NCBI GenBank assembly: GCA_016748015.1
Contig: JAAOMT010000293.1
Span: 1-11,689 of the forward strand
Direction of reading: 5' to 3'
DNA: 11,689 bases
Source of the DNA: Geosiphon pyriformis
Taxonomy: Eukaryota > Glomeromycota > Glomeromycetes > Archaeosporales > Geosiphonaceae
Position numbers and translations under genes: made by a program
Shown: piece by piece, positions 1 through 8,266 of the stretch
Position numbering within the stretch: position 1 is the stretch's first letter
Layout of the letters: the number at the start of each line of letters is the position of its first letter
The notes under the pieces: generated by a model
Database searches by the model: none
What the model was told of the DNA's origin: nothing
Seen by the model: only the letters and a program-made list of their open reading frames with translations

Positions 1-28
1 TTGATGACAATAACAATGTTACCCCTTT

Positions 29-372
29 AATTGCAAAGCCCAAGTGACTAGTTACTTCATTGATCTGATCTTAAACAGTAAATTATTTGTCAATATCATT
101 GTTAAATATTTTCTGAAAGCCATTAATAAAAAGATTAATAAACCCTTAACCAAATCTATAACTAATATGCATGGTAATAAAAAAAAGAACTTGGTATAGT
201 TAAAGCTATTTCTGTTTACATTAATGGTATTAGCATTAAAACTGACATGAAAGTATTTGAAGCTAAAAAATATACTATCATTGTTGGCAATAAATGGCTC
301 AAAAAAACAAAAGCCTTGCTTAATTATGAACTTTGTAAACCAATCATTAAATATAGTAAAAACTTATTATAG
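29..372 (+). pseudogene. Retropepsin-like aspartic protease domain of Gypsy polyprotein (broken)
   Basis: In the element this enzyme cuts the Gag-Pol polyprotein inside the particle. Frame 2 gives the active-site strand YFID with the Asp codon at 62-64, but the following Ser/Thr-Gly of the D-[ST]-G motif is not visible (it reads Leu-Ile). Frame 2 continues to NMHGNKKK at the A-run of 180-186, where the reading moves to frame 1. Frame 1 then gives the second half of the fold, including YTIIVGNKWL at 271-300, the equivalent of the hydrophobic-hydrophobic-G-x-x-W-L strand common in Gypsy proteases, followed by a Lys-rich stretch to the TAG at 370-372. The single frameshift in a homopolymer and the lost DSG motif make it non-functional. 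The gag-side boundary is not in view. Confidence 0.75.
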
Positions 373-428
373 TTAAGTGTTGTTATTGAACAACTCTTTT
401 AGTATCTAAGCAAAACCAAAAAAAAGAA

Positions 429-1080
429 CAATCAGATAAAAATTAAGAAGAACAAAAAAAAACTATTGAACTTGTTTATACTATTTTTATTAGCAATAAC
501 AAGCCACTAGATAATATTAAAGCTAACAAAAAAAGAATTGTTGTAAATAGCAAGCTAATTTGTTGGCTCTACTATAACATATTCAAAAATATTTTTAACA
601 GAAAATCTAACAAGAAAGCCAAATACAATTATTGGTAATATGATCTTTGTGCTTGGTGCTAGTGTAATAAACTTTTGTATTTTTCTAGTGATAAATGCAA
701 GTTTTGTCTGATTTATTACAAAGATTGAAAACCAATTAGTTTAATATCTAGAAAAAAAATAAAAGAAATACAGAAGTCTTTTGAGAATGAACTATCTAAG
801 ATTCAATTACTTGCAATAAAACAAAAAAAAATTTTTTCTGAAGAAAGAAAAGTAGATATTGAAAATCTGTTTGCTAGAAATAGCCCAGTTATCTCAAAAA
901 AAAGTAATACTCTTAGATAAATTTATGTGATACAATACACTATTACCACCAAAGAATCTTATCTTATCTATTTGAAGTCTTATTAATTCAATCAATGTAA
1001 TAATAAGTTTATCAAGAAAAAAATAAACCAAATAAAAAATTCTGAATTCATATAAGAAACCAAGAATAAATAGGCTTTTT
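429..1080 (+). pseudogene. Protease-RT linker of Gypsy polyprotein with Cys-rich motif (broken)
   Basis: This is the long connector between protease and reverse transcriptase, in frame 3, the same frame as the RT. A cysteine cluster with spacing C-x2-C-x-C-x10-C-x2-C lies at codons 648, 657, 663, 696 and 705, which looks like a zinc-binding element specific to this family. It is followed by a Tyr-Tyr-Lys-Asp segment whose next codon is TGA in place of an expected Trp. A block rich in Glu, Ile and Lys then leads to ENLFARNSPVIS near 858-893, the usual lead-in to RT. In-frame TAA, TAG and TGA codons occur throughout, mostly where Gln, Trp or Arg is expected. No enzymatic function is assigned to this linker. 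Between 372 and 429 the frame moves from 1 to 3. Confidence 0.7.
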
Positions 1081-1740
1081 CAGTTATAGTGGTATCTAAA
1101 AAAGGTAAAATTCTATGCTTCTATATTAACTGTTGCCAATTAAATATTATTACTGAAAGAAACATATATCTACTTTTCAAAATTAATGTAATACTAGACA
1201 AATTTAATAATACTGCTTTTTTCTCAATTATTGACTTAACTGCTGGATTTTGGCAAATAAAAATAAATCCAAAAAGCAGAAAGAAAACTGTTTTTATTAC
1301 TAAGTATGATATCTACAAATTCATAGTTATGCTTTTTGGTTTCATTAATGCTCCTTTCATTTTTTAATACCTAATAAACAAAGTATTTGAATCAATAAAA
1401 AGAAATTTTGTTCTGATCTATTTGAACAACATAATAATATATTCAAAAATCTAAGATGAATATCTTGAACACTTGTAAAAAGTTTTTGATCTTCTTAGAA
1501 ATGCTGGCCTTAAGATAAATCCAATAAAATCTTTTTTTAGACAACAATCTATCTAGTTTCTTGGTTATTTTATTACAAAAAATAGAATTTTTTTTGATTT
1601 AGCTAAAGTTGAAAAAGTTCAGAATATTAAACAACCAATAAATGTTTCTGAACTATGCTCTTTCCTTGGTTTGGCTTTTTACTATTGCAAATCTATTAAA
1701 AATTTCTCTAAAATCGTCTTTTCTTTTAATTAGCTACTCA
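1081..1740 (+). pseudogene. pol: Ty3/Gypsy reverse transcriptase domain (catalytically dead)
   Basis: The domain would copy element RNA into cDNA in the particle. It reads in frame 3 and includes the uninterrupted stretch 1089-1367. Recognisable RT blocks are CQLNIITERN (normally a D-Y-R-x-L-N type block, here N-C-C-Q-L-N), the motif A strand FFSIIDLTAGFWQIKI with the catalytic Asp kept at 1233-1235, and MLFGFINAPF at 1329-1358. Motif C is IYLNNIIIYSK, with both catalytic Asp codons changed to AAC AAC at 1425-1430. A connection block with FLGYFI follows. Stops at Q positions include the TAA directly after the NAPFIF block. Substitutions such as Asp to Asn, Arg to Cys and Pro to Leu or Phe are all explained by C-to-T or G-to-A change. 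There are no frameshifts in this domain. Confidence 0.92.
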
Positions 1741-2229
1741 GAAAAAATGTCAATTATTACTGAAACACTCATCAACAAAAAGCTTTTGAAACTCTAAAAA
1801 AAAAACTTGTTACTAAACCAATTCTTAAACAACTTGACTTAAATTAATCTTTTATTTTATATACTAATACATCTGACTATAAACTTGGTACTGTTCTCTT
1901 ACAAAAAAATAAAGATGACAAGAAACATGTTATAACATATGCCAGTAGAACTCTTATACCAGTAGAACAGAACTATTTAGTTACTAAACAAAAATGCTTA
2001 GTAGTAGTTTAAGCTACTAGTTACTAGAATCAATATTTTCTTGGTGTAAAATTTCTAGTAATAAGAGATTATTAAGCCTTGGTCTAGTTATTTAACAAAA
2101 AGAAGCTAAAACACAAAAAAATAACTTACTGAATATTTCATCTAAATGAATTTGACTATGACATTTAACACCACAAAGAGACAAATCATTAAAATGCTGA
2201 TGCTTTTTTTAGACTTACCACTTAGTAAT
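1741..2229 (+). pseudogene. Gypsy RNase H domain (catalytic residues lost)
   Basis: This domain degrades the RNA strand of the RNA:DNA hybrid after reverse transcription. In frame 3 the segment HQQKAFETLKKKL precedes the RNase H core, as in Ty3/Gypsy elements. The core strand is FILYTNTSDYKLG, with the first catalytic Asp (normally Y-T-D) converted to Asn at 1866-1868. The block HVITYASRTL and the helix containing TKQKCLVVV follow, where the usual Glu of the E-x-L/C-A-V-V helix is Lys at 1992-1994. VIRDY keeps an Asp. The domain ends with NHQ-like NADAFFR, where the conserved Asp of the A-D-A-L-S-R motif is kept. Trp positions have become TGA, TAA and TAG. No frameshift is present. Confidence 0.88.
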
Positions 2230-3608
2230 AGTACAACTTTTTAATCAAACTAACTTACTATTAATATTTTTTTTTAACAAACATGATAATAAACTTAAAT
2301 AACTACTTTGCTTTAATAGAATTTTTGGGTAAAAAACAATACTCACTAAAATACATTTAACAATAAAGAGAACATTTGTGCAAACAATCAAATTTTTATT
2401 TGATTTGCCAAAACCAATTATATAAAAGAAATAAAAAAAATTCTAACTGCTCTTAAAAAGTCATAAGATTTGAAAAAAAAGAAATTGTGATCTACAACAT
2501 GCATATTAATCTATTAGCTGAACACTTTGAAAAAACAAAAACAATTCAGAAAACTTAAGCTTGTTATTATTAGCTTATTTTAAAAAAAAAACATTACTAA
2601 ATACATTAAAACTTGTAACATTTGTTAAAAAAAAGAAAAACTTAATCACAAAAAAAATATTCATCCAATCTCTGTTGGTTAACTATTTGACAAAATTGGC
2701 ATAAATGTTGTTAAACTTTTAACAATAATTTCTAATGACAATAGATACATTATTATAGCTGATTATCTTATAATATAAGTAGAAGCAAGAGCCACTCCAA
2801 ACCAAACAGCAGTCTTAATAGCCAATTTCATTTATAAAGATATTATTTATAAAAATATTATTTGTTGCTATGGCTGCCCTAAAAAACTTTTATCTGATAG
2901 AAAAAAAGTTTTTCTTAGTATATCAATTAAAAAACTTTGTAAAAAAATAAGAATACATTATAAATTTTTTTCTTTTTACCACTCTAAACAAATTACTTAG
3001 TAGAATGTTTCAATAAAACCCTATGTGAAACATTAGCCAAAACCAATAAAGAAACAAACTTATAAAACAAAATACTACTTTTAGCTTTGTTTGCTTATAG
3101 AACTGTGAATTATAACATAACAAGTTATAAACTTTTTTATCTGTTTTATGAATGAATAGCAACTTTACTAATAAAAATTGTTATTAAGACAATACTCTTT
3201 AAAGAAATAACAATAGAAAATTACAAAAACATTTTGTAAAGAAGACTTGGTATCATTCTTAACTTCTTAGTAGAAGCACAAATAATTGTCTTTGAAAAGA
3301 TAAAACAGTTCCAAAAAAAGCTTAAAAAGAAAAAGACTTAAAAAACACTTTTCTTAAGTTTTGGTGACTTAATTTTAGAATATTGCTTAGACAAAAACAA
3401 TGTTTATAGTAATAAATTCTCTAACCAGTAAAAAAAACTCTTTTTAGTCAAAAAAGTTTTGAATAATGATTTTTATATCCTACAAGATCAATATAAAACA
3501 ATCTTTAATAATTATTCTGTTCATAGTACACAATTCAAAAAATATCACAAATGACCTAATTGGTTGTCTGTTGTAGTAATACTAATCCAAATGATCAATA
3601 AAAATTAG
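2230..3608 (+). pseudogene. Gypsy integrase (HHCC, DDE core and C-terminal domain), broken
   Basis: The integrase inserts the cDNA into host DNA. The leader is in frame 3. The zinc-binding HHCC motif has His codons at 2502-2504 and 2523-2525 (H-x6-H), then after a frame change in the A-run at 2582-2591 the C-x2-C pair at 2614-2616 and 2623-2625. The catalytic core in frame 1 has GINVV, where the first Asp of the D-D-E triad is Asn (AAT at 2704-2706), then NRYIIIADY, ANFIY, GCPKKLLSDR with the second Asp kept at 2896-2898. A one-base shift near 2985 moves to frame 3, where NYLVECFNKTLCETL keeps the Glu at 3003-3005. LFAYRT and a C-terminal domain ending in a tract with HSTQFKKYHK follow. A 15-bp in-frame duplication lies at 2833-2862. 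The stop at 3606 may be natural. Confidence 0.9.
2833..2862 (+). repeat. 15-bp in-frame tandem duplication inside the integrase core
   Basis: Positions 2833-2847 and 2848-2862 are the same 15-mer with one mismatch (G in the first, A in the second, at the sixth codon-equivalent base pair). They translate as YKDII followed by YKNII, so five residues are inserted in frame between ANFI and the C-C-Y-G-C-P block. Related integrases normally have only one such unit. It looks like replication slippage after or shortly before the element became inactive. Confidence 0.7.
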
Positions 3609-4260
3609 ATATAAATAAATGCACTATTTTCAAAACAGAGATATCTTTAATCAATATAAACAATTATTTCCTGGATTAAAACATTTAAAATGCTTTTTAT
3701 ACTTTTTATAAGTATTGGATTAAAAACTATCCAAATATTACTTTGATTATTAGAAAACAGACTACTATAACTGATAACAATAGAACACATATTGTTATTA
3801 GACCAAAAAAACCACTATTAAAAGAAAAAAAATTGGTAGCAAAATAAATAAATATCTGCTAAAAAGTATAAAAGCAACAATACTTTCACTCTTCATTACA
3901 ATTGGAAAAACAATTAAGAAAATTTTATTCATAAAAAAAACTTGTTATATGGAAAACAACTAAAACTCTATTTTTACCTTGGTAAAATTACAAAAAATAT
4001 GAAGCTTATAAAGAAAACAACTTCAAAGATACAAGTAGAAATTTTGAACATTATATGATTAAATGTTTCAAAAGTTTTAACTATTGCTAAAAGAACCAAA
4101 ACTCTTATATAAAAATTTAATTTCTTGAATACAAAACTCATTTTAATTCAAATATTATATATCTTATCTACAAAAAACTTTAATAAACTAGTTAGTTTTG
4201 AGCTAAACAAACTTTTTAATTAGATTATCTCATGAATAACTTGATTTCACCAAAGCTCAA
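3609..4260 (+). pseudogene. Coding-like remnant downstream of integrase, function unknown
   Basis: No domain is recognised. The stretch keeps the A-rich coding-strand composition of the Gypsy element and contains segments that read like protein. Frame 2 from 3698 gives a run without stops from Tyr-Phe through NYPNITLIIRKQTTITDNN to KEKKLVAK, about 49 codons ending at the TAA of 3845-3847. Further down, near 3998-4090, another stretch contains NFEHYMIKCFKSFNYC. A competing frame starts at an ATG near 3620 and reads MHYFQNRDIFNQYKQLFPG with only TAA and TAG interruptions. I cannot choose between the frames. It could be an extra C-terminal region of pol, a small additional ORF of the element, or part of a different element. 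Expected stop spacing in such AT-rich DNA is only about ten to fifteen codons, so the longer run is suggestive but not proof. Confidence 0.35.
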
Positions 4261-4367
4261 TTTTTTTAAAAAGGATTATATTATAATTAAAACCTATACT
4301 TTTTATTAATTATTACATATATTAATTATTAATATTATATAATTAGCCATTTTATCTTAAGATAGTA

Positions 4368-4474
4368 ATAATTAACCTGATTAATGATCTAACTATTGAC
4401 TTGATTATTGATTTGATATTGATCTGATCAATGACATGATTATTGATCTAATTATTGATCTAATTATTAACTAC
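4368..4474 (+). repeat. Degenerate 12-bp tandem repeat, consensus ATTATTGATCTG
   Basis: About nine consecutive units can be laid out: 4368-4379, 4380-4391, 4392-4403, 4404-4415, 4416-4426 (11 bp), 4427-4438, 4439-4450, 4451-4462 and 4463-4474. The units at 4439 and 4451 are identical (ATTATTGATCTA). Others differ by one to five bases. A perfect palindrome with a one-base centre (ATTGATC-T-GATCAAT) is formed at 4418-4432. The array lies where the U3 part of a Gypsy LTR would be expected, and such repeats can act as enhancers in LTRs, but that role is inference. Confidence 0.75.
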
Positions 4475-4597
4475 TTTCAATAACTATTTATGTAATAAGT
4501 CTCTTAGCTATAGAAAAACATAATCAAAATAATAAAATAAAACTTATTATTAATTACTTCCTCTCATATCACTTATTTCCTTTTTCCTATCTTCAAG

Positions 4598-4619
4598 TAT
4601 TTAAACATCTTGGAATAAA
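4598..4619 (+). promoter_or_regulatory. TATA-like box and AATAAA signal in the possible LTR
   Basis: TATTTAAA lies at 4598-4605, and AATAAA at 4614-4619, after a pyrimidine-rich tract. A TATA box before a poly(A) signal is the usual order of LTR U3-R elements. The spacing of about nine bases is shorter than normal, and both words are frequent by chance in DNA this AT-rich, so this is a weak call resting on the locally higher GC content and on position. Confidence 0.2.
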
Positions 4620-5080
4620 AGATTACTTGTTGACATTCATATACCTTATTTTTTTCTCTTTTTTAATATGTATTGTTAGAATTAGCCTAAGAAGTAATTG
4701 CTTGTTCTTGTAATTTTTTGAATAAAAAAATGATTAAAAAGCACAACAATAGCTGTTATTAATTCTAAGAATTGCTGAGTTGAAGCATAAAAAATAGTAG
4801 TGTTATTTTATTAATAATTACAAACTATTTTTCTATTTTTAGATTTCTAAAAAAAATTTGCGACTGTAATTTTTATAAACTGATCATGTACATTGAATCT
4901 TTATTTATTCAATTTGCTCTTATATTGTAATCCTCTTTTTTTGATTATTTCTATTACTCTATAATTCTGTTTTCTCTTGTTATCTATTAGCTTGTTACTT
5001 TAATTCATAACAATATAAACAAAAATCAGTAAAAGTTTGAAATTAAAAAAGTGAATAAAATAAAATAAGCTTATTTTAAA

Positions 5081-5589
5081 AATGTCTTATTTGCAAGAAT
5101 ATCTTTGGTATTGAAAAGCTTTTAGAGAACAAAAAAAATAGAAGATTTAAATTTGATGTGGAATTTTTTCAAAAATATAATAGTAAATTTGGCTAAGAAA
5201 GTTTTTGCTAAGCAGTAATTCAACAAAATTAATGTGTTTAAAAATAAACAATTATTTAAGTTCTATAAGTTAGAGATTTTGGTTTTCAAAATTATAAAGT
5301 CTTTTGCTTTAAGTAATACAGATAAGTTTTATAATTTCATTCAAGTTTGGTTTAGATTTAACAATATTGGTGCTATTAAAATTCTATCTTTGGATAATTT
5401 TTTTTTGAATTTAAAAAATATTGTATATTATCTGTTAAATATTAGAAAAAAATATTATGCATTCAAATTTCAAGAGTCTAAGACCATAAAAATGTTTAAA
5501 GTTAGAAAGTTAATTAAAAAATATATAGAAAATTTCTGTACAAACAAAAGTCAAATAATTAGAAATGTGCTGGAATATTTTTTTAGAAG
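5081..5589 (+). pseudogene. LINE copy 1: region between endonuclease and RT (relic)
   Basis: Frame 2 is readable from 5081, with TAG and TAA interruptions, into the longest unbroken stretch of the element, 5234-5593 (119 codons). That stretch contains LEILVFKIIKSFALSNTDKF, QVWFRFNNIGAIKILSLDNF, IRKKYYAFKFQESKTIKMF and NFCTNKSQIIRNVLE. It is Lys/Phe/Ile-rich and has no catalytic motif; it corresponds to the helical connector that precedes RT in this LINE family. The ATG-like start at 5234 has no meaning as a gene start, because family-like sequence continues upstream in the same frame. Near 5588 one base is missing and the reading moves to frame 1. It is not a separate gene. Confidence 0.8.
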
Positions 5590-7040
5590 GTAATTTTAGA
5601 TTATTTGATAGTTAATAGAGAACTGGTTTTAGAGTCTAGTGAAATTAAATCTAAAGTGAATAGTATTATAAAAAGTTAAAACAAAAAACATGTAATTCTT
5701 AAAATATTATTTGGCATTGGTTTTTTTAATATTTTTTACTGAATTATGTTGATAATATTGTTTATTCTAGTATTATAATTAGAATTAATATAAAAAATTG
5801 GTTTAAGTAATTAAAAAACTGCTAGATAATAAAACCACTGAATTGTTAAAAATTTCTAATAAAATTTAAAAACATAATAGTAACAAGATGTTAAATTGTC
5901 TTATAAATATTTTGAATTTATGTTTAGTTTTTGGTTTAGTTTTCACTTCTTAGAAAAAGACTTGGATTTTTATAATCCTAAAACCATATAATTAAAATAG
6001 TATTTTAATAAATATCAGATCTATTCTATTAATTAAGACAGCTAAAAAAATTTGTTTAAGATTTTTTCAGATCAGATATTTTTAACTTGTAATAACTTTG
6101 AAATTCTCTACAGAAATAATTTTTTGGTTTTAAGAAGTATATTTACTTAAACTTCGATTTTTATTATTGGTTTAATTGTAAAAAATGCTTTAAAAAAAAT
6201 AAAAAAGTGTGACTAGTTTTATAAGATTTGTGTAAAGCTTATAATTTTGTTGGTTAACAACATTTAAAGAACTGTTTAATTAGAATCAAAATATGTTTAT
6301 ATTTCATTAGGTTTTTTGAAAGTATTTACAATAGTCAAATTAATTGTGTAATAATAAATTTTGTACTTTTTAATAATTATGTTGTACAAAATAGATTAGA
6401 TTAAGGTAAAGTATTCTTTTCTTTGTTTTAAAAAAGTTTTCATGACTTTTTTTATGTAAAGTCAAATAACATAAGCAATTATATAGTTATAAATTAATTC
6501 TAAATTTGTAGTAAAGTTAAGCAGAATTGAAGATAAAATTAAAATAACAACTTATTTTGTTGCTAAAACATTTGTAAATAATACAATATAAGTAAATAAT
6601 AATTAGTTTACTATATAGTATATCTTAAATATAGCCAGTAAATTTTTGTACTTAATAATATTTTTTTAAATAACAAAAAAACTGTGGCTATTTTTATTAA
6701 CTAAATAATTAAAAAGACTTCTTTATTTATCAATAACATGTCAATTGTAGTGGCTAAAAAGAGTAAATTTTATTGATACTTGGGCATATTTTTAATAATA
6801 AAAGAACTGTCAAAACTTAGCTTGGTCAAGACATAATTTGATATTAAATTTTTTTTAAATGTAATATTATACAAAACTATTTTTGATAAACAATTTTGTT
6901 ATTTGATTTTTTTTGTTTTATAGTTTATTATTAACTACAGAATACAATTTAGTTTTGCTCCTAAGAATATATATGCAAAATAGAATATTATGATTAAGCA
7001 AAGCTTAAAATCAAGACAAGTCTTTTATATAATTTTCCTA
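5590..7040 (+). pseudogene. LINE copy 1: reverse transcriptase domain (catalytically dead)
   Basis: The RT would prime on nicked target DNA. Blocks seen in order: LDYLIVNRELVLESSEIKSK (5599 on), LNYVDNIVYSS (5739 on), LLDNKTTELLKISNKI (5822 on), CLINILNLCLVFGLVF, NIRSILLIKTAKKI (the family's T-R-P-I-A-L type block), motif A DLCKAYNFV with the catalytic Asp kept at 6225-6227, and motif B NRLD*GKVFFSLF near 6393 with TAA where Gln is expected at 6402-6404. Motif C is FVNNTI at 6571-6588, with both catalytic Asp codons changed to AAT AAT (6577-6582). YLGIFL lies at 6777-6794, followed by FDKQFCYLI and NYRIQFSFAPKN in the thumb region. Six frame changes and many TAA, TAG and TGA codons at Trp, Gln or Arg positions break it. 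Confidence 0.88.
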
Positions 7041-7640
7041 TAAATACATTAATCTATCTGTTTTTTATAGCTTAAAAACTTTTGGTCAGATACAGACTGA
7101 AGAAAAAGCATCTTTTGTACTGAGATTTATGAATGCTTCTGAAGTTTTAAAGAAAATTTTTATTTACTATTGTATAAACTTATAAGTTTTTAATTAATTA
7201 TTAGTGTATTTTTTGTGTTATTCCATAAGATTAAGTCTTAATTCTAAGAACAATTTTCTGGCTAGAATTGTAAAATATTTTTATTTTGTAATATATTATT
7301 TTTTGTTATACTATTAAATGCTTTTTACTTCTTTAATAGAATGCCAATATTTAATTTTTTCAGAGATGCCAGCTTTTTTAAAGTGGTTTGGTCTTTAAAA
7401 CGTTTTAAGATGGCTTTTGTAGAGCAGTTACTAGACAAAAAAAACATTGTTTTAATTAGAAGTGTTTTAAATATTGGAAACAGTTAAATTTGTGGGGTTT
7501 TGTTCTTAAGTAGTTTAATTCAATTATCCAATTTTTAAATAGTAGGCTGAATACTGTATGTAATTTTTTTATTTGTTTGATTATTGTTTTCTTGGTTTTG
7601 ATATCATTAACTTGATTACTCATATTAGAAATAATTTGTT
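7041..7640 (+). pseudogene. LINE copy 1: linker between RT and RNase H (relic)
   Basis: This part of the polyprotein has no known catalytic role. Frame 1 from about 7050 gives VFYSLKTFGQIQTEEKASFV, then FMNASEVLKK and NSKNNFLARIVKYFYF. Frame 3 gives DASFFKVVWSLKRFKMAFVE, then EQLLDKKNIV. Frame 2 gives YWKQLNLWGFVLK near 7472. The three frames show at least two indels (near 7300 and 7446). The same blocks are recognisable in LINE copy 2 (9062-9190 and 9421-9560), which confirms that they are ancestral coding sequence and not chance. It contains one of the few CpGs in the window, at 7401. Confidence 0.75.
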
Positions 7641-8199
7641 AAGATTTAATTTAAGTTTTTTTAATGTTTATACAGATAAATCATTAAAAATTTTGGTTTA
7701 ATTTTGATTATTGAAGAGACTACTATTTTTTTTTAATGTTAATTTGGATATTGGAGTTAAAATGTGTGGTATTATGTTATTAATATTGGTTAAACTAAAG
7801 GCTATATTTTTTCTACTCATTTGTGTTTTTGTAAAAAGTGTTATGATTATTAATTTAAACAGCCAGATTAATATTTGTGTTTATATTGATGAGTTATAAT
7901 TGGCTTTACTTAATTTTAGAAAGCATTTATAAATAGAATAATAGCAAATAGTTAATTTTATTAAAGAAAAAATTTTGTTAGTTTCTTGGATTAAAATAAA
8001 AAGTTATAATAATAATATGGAAAATAAACATACTAACATGCTTATCTCTAATATTTGTCTTTTTGGTTTAGTTTTTTCTATGAAGTTTTTATTCAGTAAA
8101 ATGATAAAGCATTGTCTTATAATATTCATTATTATGTCAAAATATTTTATAAGATTTTGTGTTATTTTAGGTAAAAAAATAAATTTAGATCTAAAGTAA
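7641..8199 (+). pseudogene. LINE copy 1: RNase H domain and following region (catalytic residues lost)
   Basis: Read in frame 1 throughout, this includes the open stretches 7711-7899 and 7975-8199, which are parts of one domain and not genes. The first strand is FFNVYTDKSLK with the catalytic Asp kept at 7675-7677. In the helix that normally carries A-E-L-Q-A the Glu is Lys (AAA at 7792-7794, VKLKA). The third acidic residue, normally in L-D-S-Q, is Asn (AAC at 7858-7860, LNSQ). In LVSWIKIKSYNNN the His of the K-G-H motif is Tyr (TAT at 8005-8007), and the last Asp is Asn (8035-8037). Three of four acidic residues and the His are lost by G-to-A or C-to-T. The remainder to 8199 is a hydrophobic, Phe- and Ile-rich relic. 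Confidence 0.85.
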
Positions 8200-8266
8200 T
8201 AAAAAACTACAATATTAATAAAGTAAACTAAAAAAAACATCTAAAATTTAGTATTCTAATAAACAC

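Larger units (their letters stand above)
1..3608 (+). mobile_element. Ty3/Gypsy LTR retrotransposon, decayed pol region (gag and 5' LTR outside window)
   Basis: The order protease, reverse transcriptase, RNase H, integrase is diagnostic of Ty3/Gypsy (Copia elements have integrase before RT). Colinear family motifs are readable over the whole length once the changing frames are followed: frame 2 at 29-183, frame 1 at 187-372, frame 3 at 429-2590, frame 1 at 2592-2985 and frame 3 at 2991-3608. The longest segment has no frame change across about 720 codons but is broken by about thirty stops at positions where the family has Gln, Trp or Arg. The final TAG at 3606-3608 may be the natural stop or another converted codon. 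Active-site residues are lost in RT, RNase H and integrase, so the element cannot move by itself. Gag and the 5' LTR would lie to the left of the window. Confidence 0.93.
4261..5080. other. Non-coding interval between the Gypsy and LINE relics; possible 3' LTR of the Gypsy element
   Basis: No coding frame can be followed here on either strand. By position, directly after the Gypsy coding region, it should contain the 3' LTR. The upstream LTR is outside the window, so the defining direct repeat cannot be seen. Within it lie the 12-bp tandem array at 4368-4474, a pyrimidine-rich stretch at 4558-4595, and a TATTTAAA box closely followed by AATAAA. Composition changes from A-rich to T-rich on the + strand across this interval. 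The junction with the LINE lies somewhere between about 4900 and 5081 and no clear target-site duplication was found. Confidence 0.4.

Noticed and set aside
429-3608. Reassigned genetic code, with TAA and TAG as Gln and TGA as Trp, as in some ciliates
   Set aside because: Many stops do align with Gln, but TAG and TAA also stand at Trp positions, and TAA or TGA at Arg positions, which no single code explains. Catalytic Asp and Glu residues are changed too, and CAA is used freely next to TAA. Transition mutations explain all of these.
4368-4474. CRISPR array
   Set aside because: Units are 12 bp, directly adjacent, degenerate and without spacers, in eukaryotic retrotransposon DNA.
5234-5593. 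Hypothetical protein gene of 119 codons
   Set aside because: Family-like sequence continues in the same frame upstream of the start (from 5081) and in frame 1 after 5590, so it is a fragment of the LINE polyprotein.
7711-7899. Small membrane-protein-like gene of 62 codons
   Set aside because: The apparent hydrophobicity is due to T-rich codons. The frame continues upstream and downstream as the LINE RNase H domain (VYTD at 7669-7677, LNSQ at 7855-7866).
8004-8240. 78-codon open frame on the minus strand
   Set aside because: It lies opposite the LINE RNase H relic, which is colinear with its family on the + strand. The minus-strand product is hydrophobic low-complexity sequence, expected from the complement of such DNA.
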